A stretch of DNA of 64,000 bases from JAITWN01 sp964581365 (lineage in GTDB: Bacteria; Pseudomonadota; Gammaproteobacteria; SZUA-140): contig CAZOOF010000003.1 of the NCBI GenBank assembly GCA_964581365.1, positions 32,702 through 96,701 on the forward strand, read 5' to 3'. Within the stretch, counting starts at the first letter, position 1. Every line of letters begins with the position of its first letter. A program made the position numbers and the translations under genes. Below the pieces are notes generated by a model. That model made no database searches and had not been told where the DNA came from. It saw only the letters and a program-made list of their open reading frames with translations. Positions 40,404-46,943 of this stretch are shown here, one piece after another.

Positions 40404-43028
40404 ATGAGCCGCCGTTTCCTTTATCTGCTTTACGCCTGTTCGGGAGCGACCAGCCTCGCCTTCGAGGTGTTGTGGGCGCGCATGCTTTCCCTGCAGTTCG
40501 GCGTCAGTATCTTCGGTGTCGTGGTGACCATCGCCGCCTTCATGGCCGGTCTGGGCCTCGGCTCGCTGTTCGGTCTGCGGCTGGGGCGGACCAGCCGCAG
40601 ACCTCTGGTCGCTTTTGCCTGTCTGGAGGGGGGCATTGCCATCTATGCGCTGGCATTGCCGTCGCTGCTGTCGGGTGCCGAATCTTTCCTGTTGCAAGTG
40701 GCTGCCGGGGCGCCACTACAGACCTGGTATCTGTTTCAGTCCGTCGCGCTGCTGGCGCTGATTCTGCTGCCGGCTGTGGCGATGGGCGCGGGCTTCCCCC
40801 TGGTGCTCAAGGCGCTCGGCGCGCGCCCGCATGTCCTCGGCACCCTGTATGGTGTCAACGCATTCGGTGCCGCTCTGGGCGCTTTGCTGCCCCTGTGGCT
40901 GCTGCCCCGGTTTGGTTGGATGGCGGCAGTCGAAGCGGTAGCTGTGCTCGGTCTGCTGGTGGGTACATTCGCTGGCGCGCTCGCCTGGCGCGGCGAGTTT
41001 CGTGTGATTCCCGAACCGGGGATGAGGGCGGTCGATCGGCAGCGGCCAGCTCTGGTCTCACTGGTGGCCTACGCGGTCATTGGCGCCGCTGCCATCATGC
41101 TCGAGGTGGCCTGGACCCGCCTGTACGGGATGGTTCTGCTGCGCACCGAGTATGTGATGGCGGTGATTCTCGCCGTCTATCTCCTCGGTATCGGCGGCGG
41201 CAGTCTGCTTGCGCGCTGGCTGCGAGATTCGCGCTGGCTGGCCGTGTTCCCTCTGGCGGCCGCATTGCTGGCTTTACCCAGCCTGTGGCTCTTGCCGGCG
41301 ATCTCGACCTGGTCGCAGGGTCAGGATTTCGGTTCTCTATGGACGGCGCTGCTGGCTGAAGGGCTGGTGTTGGCGGCAGTGACTTTGCCTGTGACACTGC
41401 TGCTTGGCGCCTGGCTGCCGCTGCTCGCCCGGCGCTACGGCGACGAGGGATCATTCGGCCCGCTGTTCTACGGCGTGAACTCGGTCGGTTCGGCGCTGGG
41501 GGGCCTGCTCGCCGGTTTCGTGTTGATTCCATTGCTCGGGACACCGGCAACCCTGGTGGCGGCGGCGCTCGCGCTTTTCGTTGCCGGTTGCGTCTGGGCT
41601 CCGTCCCCTCGTATCTGGCTGGCCTTCCCCCTGCTGCTCGTCGCGTTCTGGCCGGTGACGGATTTCCCTCCGGTTGCCAGGCTGGTGCCCGGGATGCACG
41701 CCGCCAGTGAGGACCTGTACCGCTATGAGGACGCGATGGCGATCACGCACGTGATCGAGCAGGCCGATGGGCAGCGTCTGCTGCTGAGCGATCTGCAGCG
41801 TATGGATGCCTCCAGCGAGCAGGCTGCGGTCGAACTGCAGAAGAACCAGGCGCGACTGCCGCTGATGCTGCATCCCCGTGCGGAATCGATCCTGTTTCTG
41901 GGGCTGGGGACGGGTATATCGGCTGCCGGCGCGCTCGAGTTTCCGGAGCTGCAGAAGCGCGCTGCGGTCGAGCTTTCGCTCGGTTCGATTCGCGCCGCGC
42001 GGGACTGGTTCGCTCCGGTCAATGAGGGGGTCATCGGACAGATGACCGTGGTGCGCGATGATGCCCGCCGTTATCTCATGGCGGATGAGGCTCAATGGGA
42101 TGTCATCGTCGGTGACGTGTTTCATCCCGATCTGGTCGGACGCAGCGCGCTGCTGTCCGTTCAGCAGTTCGAGCGTGCACGCTCACGTCTGGCACCGCAG
42201 GGCATTTTCGTGCAATGGCTGGCTCTGAACCAGTTCGACCACGATTCCCTGCAGGTGGTGCTGCGCAGTTTTTCCCGGGTGTTCCCGGACGGCGTGATGT
42301 TCATGGACGGGTTTCGCATCGCGATGGTCGGCGGCCTGGGGGGAAGGGACCCGGTTCGCTGGATGGATTCGCTCCGCGCCCGCGACGAGGCTCTGGAGGC
42401 TGGCGAAGGAATCTGGACCTGGCTCGGGCGCTATTGGGGCACGATTCCGCCGGATGACGGCGGACCGGTGCAGGATGAGTGGCGTCCCCATATCGAGTTC
42501 CGTCTGCCACAAGCGCGCTATGGCGGTGGCCTGGGACTCGATCAGTTGCTCGATTGGTTGCTGCGCATCCGTCCTGAGTCGTCGCGCGCCGCCAGCGAGC
42601 TTGGCGTGACGCCCGCCGACCGCGAACGTTTCGAGGCCTGCTATACAGCCTCGGATCTGGCACTGAAAGCCTGGCTTGCGGGACTGAGGGGCGATGTGCC
42701 CCAGTCGCGGCGTCTGCTGCGCTTTGCCTGGGAAGCGAACCCGGAGGATCGCTGGACAGGTTTCTCGCTGGCGGACAATATTCTTGCGGAACTGCAGGAA
42801 TCACCGCGGGGGCTGGAGGACAGGCGTCGCGTACTGGAGGCCGTGCTTTCCATCAGGCCGGATCATGCCGATACCCTGCGCGCGCTGTGGCATCTCGACG
42901 CCGCCCTGGGGCGCCATGAGAGCGCTGCGGCCTGGTTCGAGCGCCTTGCCGAAGTCAGTCCGCTCGATCGCGAGGTGACGGCAGCGCGGGCTGCTGAGCA
43001 CGGTGCGGCAACGCCGCCTCCAAAGTGA
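40404..43028 (+). CDS. MFS-like membrane domain fused to spermidine-synthase-like domain
   Basis: An 874-residue protein. The first 420 residues hold about 12 membrane helices with two Gly-rich MFS-type repeats (GVVVTIAAFMAGLGLGSL, AMGAGFPLVLKALG; GVNSVGSALGGLLAGF). Residues of roughly 440-760 form a Rossmann methyltransferase/spermidine-synthase domain with the AdoMet loop LFLGLGTGISAAG and the DVIVGDVFHPD segment, and the last 130 residues look like helical TPR-type repeats. Such fused proteins are widespread but their substrate is unknown. Residues needed for polyamine transfer cannot be confirmed by eye. Its presence inside an oxidase locus is unusual. Confidence 0.82.
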   Translation: MSRRFLYLLYACSGATSLAFEVLWARMLSLQFGVSIFGVVVTIAAFMAGLGLGSLFGLRLGRTSRRPLVAFACLEGGIAIYALALPSLLSGAESFLLQVAAGAPLQTWYLFQSVALLALILLPAVAMGAGFPLVLKALGARPHVLGTLYGVNAFGAALGALLPLWLLPRFGWMAAVEAVAVLGLLVGTFAGALAWRGEFRVIPEPGMRAVDRQRPALVSLVAYAVIGAAAIMLEVAWTRLYGMVLLRTEYVMAVILAVYLLGIGGGSLLARWLRDSRWLAVFPLAAALLALPSLWLLPAISTWSQGQDFGSLWTALLAEGLVLAAVTLPVTLLLGAWLPLLARRYGDEGSFGPLFYGVNSVGSALGGLLAGFVLIPLLGTPATLVAAALALFVAGCVWAPSPRIWLAFPLLLVAFWPVTDFPPVARLVPGMHAASEDLYRYEDAMAITHVIEQADGQRLLLSDLQRMDASSEQAAVELQKNQARLPLMLHPRAESILFLGLGTGISAAGALEFPELQKRAAVELSLGSIRAARDWFAPVNEGVIGQMTVVRDDARRYLMADEAQWDVIVGDVFHPDLVGRSALLSVQQFERARSRLAPQGIFVQWLALNQFDHDSLQVVLRSFSRVFPDGVMFMDGFRIAMVGGLGGRDPVRWMDSLRARDEALEAGEGIWTWLGRYWGTIPPDDGGPVQDEWRPHIEFRLPQARYGGGLGLDQLLDWLLRIRPESSRAASELGVTPADRERFEACYTASDLALKAWLAGLRGDVPQSRRLLRFAWEANPEDRWTGFSLADNILAELQESPRGLEDRRRVLEAVLSIRPDHADTLRALWHLDAALGRHESAAAWFERLAEVSPLDREVTAARAAEHGAATPPPK

Positions 43029-43053
43029 AAAATAGCCTGCTACATGCTAGAAT
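43025..43053 (+). promoter_or_regulatory. candidate extended -10 promoter for leaderless ccoG
   Basis: GTGAAA at 43025-43030 (4 of 6 to TTGACA), 17-base spacer, extended -10 TGC-TAGAAT with TAGAAT at 43048-43053. The expected start falls at 43060-43061, the ATG of ccoG, and no Shine-Dalgarno is present. Confidence 0.5.
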
Positions 43054-43060
43054 TCGCAAT

Positions 43061-44389
43061 ATGTACCACTCCAAGGCACTGTCCAGTATCCCGGTCGTAG
43101 TGACCGCGGACGCAAGGGCCGGACGGAGATTGCGCGGAAGGCGTCGTGCGGTACAGCTCGGCACCCTCCTGCTCGCGATGCTCATTCCGCTGTCCGGTCT
43201 ATTCCGTATCGATCCGGTGGCTGGCGCCTTCGTGGTGCTCGACCGTCAGATCTGGTTCGCCGATTTCTACATCGTCGTCGGCCTGTGGATGGCTGTTTCC
43301 AGTGTGCTGGTCCTGACCTATTCCTTGGTGGGAACCGCATTCTGCGGCTGGTCCTGCCCGCAGAATACGCTGGCGGAGTGGGCCAACCGCATGACGACAC
43401 GGCTGCTGGGGAAGCGTGCCCAAATCAATCTCGACGGGGAACCGATCAAGGTTTCCGCGGGCAAGGACAAGGCGCTCAACTGGGTGATTCTCGGCAGCCT
43501 GTTCCTGCTCGCCGCGATGGTGATCGCCATCATTCCGATGCTGTATTTCTACACGCCCGAGCTGATCTGGCGCTTCATCACTTTCCAGCACGACGCCCGA
43601 CTGGCTGATTCCCTGCACTGGATCTACATGATCTTCGTGCTGGTGATGTTCGTGAACATCGCCTTCGTGCGCCATTTCTGGTGCCGCTTCATGTGTGTGT
43701 ACCGGGTCTGGCAGCATACCTTCAAGACGCGCGAAACGCTGCATATCGCCCATGACAAGAGTCAGCCCGACGAGTGCGCGCGCTGCAACTTCTGTGAAAC
43801 CTCGTGTTTCATCGGCATCGATCCGCGTGAAACGGTGGTCTATGATGCCTGTATCAATTGCGGCGATTGCATTACCGCGTGCAGTTCGATTCGCGGTGCG
43901 CGCAAGACCGGCAACAGCCTGCTGCGATTCGAATTCGGGGAGCGCAGCGAAGAGGCGGACAGACAGCAGGATCGCGGCCGCCACAGTAACGTCGGTTCCG
44001 TGATGAAGCGCGCTCCCTGGGCGACGGCGCTGACCGTCTTTGGTCTGGTTCTGTTCGCCTGGGGCATCATCACCTATGATCCCGTCCATCACACGGTTTA
44101 CCGTGCCGAGTCGGTGCAGGGCGGGCAGATCAACGATTATCGCGTCAACGTCGCGAACAAGCTCTATCGGCCCATGAGTCTGACCGTGAGCTTGGAGGGC
44201 CTGCCGGACGGGGCGTATCGACTGGCGTCTGGCGTGGTTGATTTTACCGAAGCCGGTCGGCAGGACGTCCGTCTGGAAATCGCCAATTCCCTGTCCCCCG
44301 GACTGTATCCGTTCCTGGTGCATGTCGATTCCGAGGACGGCAAGCGGCGCACGTTCCGCGTCCATCATTTGGTCCAGGAGGGTGCATGA
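43061..44389 (+). CDS. ccoG: cytochrome c oxidase accessory protein CcoG (FixG)
   Basis: Integral-membrane protein with two [4Fe-4S] sites, required in copper reduction for cbb3 assembly. From ATG 43061 it has 442 residues, with five membrane helices, the CxxxCP motif in FCGWSCPQNTLAEW, and the ferredoxin pair CARCNFCETSC and CINCGDCITAC. The usual CP after the first cluster is CF here. An FixG C-terminal Ig-like domain ends the protein. GTG 43025 would add 12 residues and overlap the previous stop, but lacks a ribosome site; the promoter suggests the shorter, leaderless form. Confidence 0.93.
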   Translation: MYHSKALSSIPVVVTADARAGRRLRGRRRAVQLGTLLLAMLIPLSGLFRIDPVAGAFVVLDRQIWFADFYIVVGLWMAVSSVLVLTYSLVGTAFCGWSCPQNTLAEWANRMTTRLLGKRAQINLDGEPIKVSAGKDKALNWVILGSLFLLAAMVIAIIPMLYFYTPELIWRFITFQHDARLADSLHWIYMIFVLVMFVNIAFVRHFWCRFMCVYRVWQHTFKTRETLHIAHDKSQPDECARCNFCETSCFIGIDPRETVVYDACINCGDCITACSSIRGARKTGNSLLRFEFGERSEEADRQQDRGRHSNVGSVMKRAPWATALTVFGLVLFAWGIITYDPVHHTVYRAESVQGGQINDYRVNVANKLYRPMSLTVSLEGLPDGAYRLASGVVDFTEAGRQDVRLEIANSLSPGLYPFLVHVDSEDGKRRTFRVHHLVQEGA

Positions 44390-44847
44390 GTTCGGACAAG
44401 TCTACGCAGGAAGCAAAGGGCAAGGATACGCGCCCGCTGGATCCGGTAGAGTCAGAGTGGGGTCAAGTCTCGCCGGACCATTACGGTTATGCCTCCGAGG
44501 AGGAGCGGCTGGCGAAGCGCGGCCTCGAGGACTGGGAGCTGGTCGATCGGATCTCCGAGTCACAACGCGGTGTGCCGGTGTGGTTCATTGCGGTGATCAT
44601 CATGGTGCTGCTGGTTGCCATCGGTCTCAGTTTCCCGTTCTGGGGAGACCGGCCGGGCTACGAGCGCGAATGGATCAACTGGGGTTTTGGTGCCGCAATC
44701 GTCTATCTGCTGATCTTCGGCACTTTCGTCTATTTCATGGTGCAGCTGTACGGTTCGCGCTGGGCAGGGCGCCTGGACTCCGACCCAGACAAGAGCGACG
44801 AAAAGAACGCGACGTCCGAAAGGAAGGATGCCGGCGACGCTCCATGA
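44386..44847 (+). CDS. second CcoP-anchor-like protein without haem
   Basis: A 153-residue protein with a charged N-terminal half, then a helix (VPVWFIAVIIMVLLVAIGLSFPFW) ending in FPFWGDRP, the same pattern as FPLWGQRP in the protein at 36148, and a second helix (IVYLLIFGTFVYFMVQL) before an acidic tail. Both resemble the N-terminal CcoP anchor but lack CxxCH motifs. Overlaps ccoG by four bases and the next cytochrome gene by four. Probably a membrane-binding partner of the lipoprotein cytochrome encoded downstream. Confidence 0.68.
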   Translation: MSSDKSTQEAKGKDTRPLDPVESEWGQVSPDHYGYASEEERLAKRGLEDWELVDRISESQRGVPVWFIAVIIMVLLVAIGLSFPFWGDRPGYEREWINWGFGAAIVYLLIFGTFVYFMVQLYGSRWAGRLDSDPDKSDEKNATSERKDAGDAP

Positions 44848-45164
44848 TCCGTGCTGTCGTAGTCGCTGCTCTGCTGCTGTTGATGGCAGGATGCTCGGGA
44901 GATTCCGCTCCCACATCCTCCGCGCCCGCGGCTTCGTCCGCAGACAAGTCCTCGCGTAATATAAACCGGACCTATCTGCATTATTGCAGTGGCTGCCACG
45001 GTGCGCCGCGTCCGGGTCAACACACAGCGCGGGAATGGCCCAGCATCGTCGCTCGCATGCAGCAGCGTCGGATCAGCGCCCGGCTCGGTCCGATTCCGCC
45101 GCAGGAACTGCGCGAGATTCTCGATTATCTCCAGGAGAATTCGGCGGGCGGTCCGCTGCAATGA
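44844..45164 (+). CDS. lipoprotein monohaem cytochrome c
   Basis: A 106-residue lipoprotein with lipobox LLLMAGC (Cys17), a Ser/Ala-rich linker and one haem site CSGCH at residues 48-52. Likely axial Met in VARMQQRR. The small domain ends ELREILDYLQENS as in class I cytochromes. As a membrane-tethered cytochrome next to a CcoP-anchor-like protein it may complete a split CcoP, which is inference. Overlaps its upstream neighbour by four bases. Confidence 0.85.
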   Translation: MIRAVVVAALLLLMAGCSGDSAPTSSAPAASSADKSSRNINRTYLHYCSGCHGAPRPGQHTAREWPSIVARMQQRRISARLGPIPPQELREILDYLQENSAGGPLQ

Positions 45165-45172
45165 GAGGCGAT

Positions 45173-45559
45173 ATGTTCAGAGTTCTGGTTTTCCTCGTCT
45201 CCGGCCTGATGCTGCTCACCGCCTGTACGGACGGGAAGGAGCATGCCCAGCTGGAACCGCAGCACTGGGAAGATATGGTCGTCGCCGTGGAGTTCCGTCC
45301 CGTGCCCTTGCGTCCCGGCATGACTGAATTCATGGTGATTGCGACCCGAGTCGACCGCACCAGGGCGGACGACATGATCGTCGCCCTGCGCAGCGATCCG
45401 GGCGCTTCATGGCAGCAGGCGATCCAGGATGGCAAGACGGGCGTCTATCGCCGGGCAGTACCGCTGCGTGAGGGCGAGCAGATTCTGTATGTCGAGCTCC
45501 GGCGCGGTCTGGAGCGGAAGGTGCTCGAGTATCCGGTGCGGGTAGGCCCAAGTCGCTAG
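45173..45559 (+). CDS. small lipoprotein, Ig-like/FixH-type
   Basis: From ATG 45173 (GAGAGG just upstream) the product has 128 residues with lipobox LLTAC (Cys18). The rest is predicted beta-rich: VVAVEFRPVPLRPGMTEFMVIATRVDR, then GVYRRAVPLREGEQILYVELRRG, resembling YtkA/FixH-like Ig folds used by copper and cbb3 accessory proteins. The similarity is general, so the function is only suggested. ATG 45161 is the alternative start. It ends the ccoG block. Confidence 0.7.
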   Translation: MFRVLVFLVSGLMLLTACTDGKEHAQLEPQHWEDMVVAVEFRPVPLRPGMTEFMVIATRVDRTRADDMIVALRSDPGASWQQAIQDGKTGVYRRAVPLREGEQILYVELRRGLERKVLEYPVRVGPSR

Positions 45560-45571
45560 ACTTCGGCCGGT

Positions 45572-46096
45572 TCAGGCCTCATTGCCGGAAGGTCGCCGGC
45601 GCTTTGCCAGCGTCCTGCTCTGCCGCCAATGGCGAAGGAGCAGAATCTTTTCTCCCCCCCGCGCTTCGGCGCAGCGCGAACAGGTCAGATGACCGAGCAG
45701 GAGCTCGCGAGGCATCTTGCCGGCATCGAGCAGACGACTCTGGATATCTCGCACTACCGGCCGCAGGCTGCCAAGGTTTCCCTGATGGAGCCAGGCGTAA
45801 ACCTGATAGGGGCGGGGGAGCCAGCCGACCAGGTGCGAAGGTGACTGGGTATTCTCCAGCAGGCGAATGAGGGTGCCGCGGAACATTCCGGTACGCACCA
45901 AGGCCAGCCCCGGCCATTTCTCCTTCAGTCCGAGGCGATCGATGTTGGCCTGTTGCCGATGCAACTGCGCGTCATACCCGATCGGCATGTGCAGGAGCAT
46001 CGGAACCTGTACCCGATGGACACAATGTCCACCGAGATCAACGTCCTGCGCATGCCAATCAGGCCAGGTCGACGGGCATCCGCATTCCAGGATCAT
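45572..46096 (-). CDS. Cys/His-rich soluble protein of unknown function
   Basis: A 174-residue protein without membrane helix, beginning MILECGCPSTWPDWHAQDVDLGG and then HCVHRVQVPMLLHMPIG, so Cys, His and Met are clustered in the first 45 residues, compatible with metal or haem binding. Two more Cys lie in HLTCSRCAEA. No family is recognised. Its start overlaps the stop of the CcoN-fragment-like gene by four bases, which indicates a real coupled gene. It is convergent with the small lipoprotein gene. Confidence 0.62.
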   Translation of the reverse strand: MILECGCPSTWPDWHAQDVDLGGHCVHRVQVPMLLHMPIGYDAQLHRQQANIDRLGLKEKWPGLALVRTGMFRGTLIRLLENTQSPSHLVGWLPRPYQVYAWLHQGNLGSLRPVVRDIQSRLLDAGKMPRELLLGHLTCSRCAEARGGEKILLLRHWRQSRTLAKRRRPSGNEA

Positions 46097-46611
46097 GCCT
46101 TTCGCGAGTAAACCGTTCGCGCCGTCATGAATACGTTGGCGAAGAAGATCCAGAAGCCCATACCCATTGCCGTCGAGATGGTGGCGATCAGGGGGCGATA
46201 GTAGCGGTGAATCTCGTAGATGGCATCCGTCTCACCCTGCAGCAGCAGGCGGCCTTCAGTGATGCCGAAAATCATGAGCGTGGAATAAAAACCGGCCACG
46301 CCGAGCGCGGTCCACCAGAACGAGTGATCCACCAGCCGCATGGACCAGATCGGACGCTTGGAGATGGTGGCAAACAGGTAGTAGGTGACCGCCATGCACA
46401 AGAGTACTACCCCGCCCACCACATTGATATGGGCATGGGCGAGTGGGTCGATCATGTGTCCGGGACCACCGTACGGGCTGCCGATCGAATCCAGCCACGC
46501 CCGCACTGGCGGGATTACCTGGATGACGCCATGAACCGTGCCGATGAAGAAGAATGTGGCCGAACCTACTAGAAATTTCAGTAGCTTACGCAGATCCTGT
46601 TCTGCTGACAT
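46093..46611 (-). CDS. second stand-alone CcoN C-terminal-third-like protein
   Basis: From ATG 46611 (GGGG six bases upstream; ORF open to 46635) the product has 172 residues and about five membrane helices. The segment LAHAHINVVGG carries H59 and H61 equivalent to the two axial histidines of CcoN helix X; VDHSFWWTALGV, FGITEG and FFANVFMTAR correspond to helices XI and XII. It is paralogous to the protein at 31136. It may bind haem b alone or help assembly. Divergent orientation from the rest of the locus. Confidence 0.78.
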   Translation of the reverse strand: MSAEQDLRKLLKFLVGSATFFFIGTVHGVIQVIPPVRAWLDSIGSPYGGPGHMIDPLAHAHINVVGGVVLLCMAVTYYLFATISKRPIWSMRLVDHSFWWTALGVAGFYSTLMIFGITEGRLLLQGETDAIYEIHRYYRPLIATISTAMGMGFWIFFANVFMTARTVYSRKA

Positions 46612-46658
46612 ATCCTGCCCCGATGGCGCTGGCACAAGGCGCGCGGGTTGTCTGGCTG

Positions 46659-46687
46659 AAAAAAAACCCGGCGTGCGGCCGGGCTTT
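46659..46687 (-). terminator. rho-independent terminator (minus strand)
   Basis: On the minus strand GCCCGGC-loop-GCCGGG is followed by eight T (A-tract 46659-46666 on the plus strand). It lies between the 35-residue ORF and the CcoN-fragment-like gene, so it may terminate or attenuate transcription into the latter. Confidence 0.78.
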
Positions 46688-46706
46688 TATTGATACGGCG
46701 CCGCAA

Positions 46707-46814
46707 TTACTTCTTGCGGTTGATGCTCTCCAAGGCGCGCTCGCTGATGTAACCGCCCAAGAACACGCTGAGACCAAAGAAGATAATGATCGGCACCAGA
46801 ATTTCCGGCCACAT
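46707..46814 (-). CDS. 35-residue single-TM micro-protein
   Basis: A 35-codon minus-strand ORF beginning MWPEILVPIIIFFGLSV, with one helix and the polar end SERALESINRKK. GGGGAGGG lies eight bases before the ATG, an excellent ribosome site, and a strong terminator follows the stop. The VPIIIFF pattern resembles that of the 43-residue CcoQ-like peptide at 36802 (IPIIIVF). Probably an oxidase-associated micro-subunit. Confidence 0.68.
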   Translation of the reverse strand: MWPEILVPIIIFFGLSVFLGGYISERALESINRKK

Positions 46815-46943
46815 GAGTCAAGCCCTCCCCATAGGGTTGATTAGCATATTGCTTGCGGGCAGTTTAGCGGATCACTCCGACTGAGGCAAGCCACGGTTTC
46901 CCCTGCATGATTGCCCCGGATTGCGGGGCGGCAGCACCCCGAT

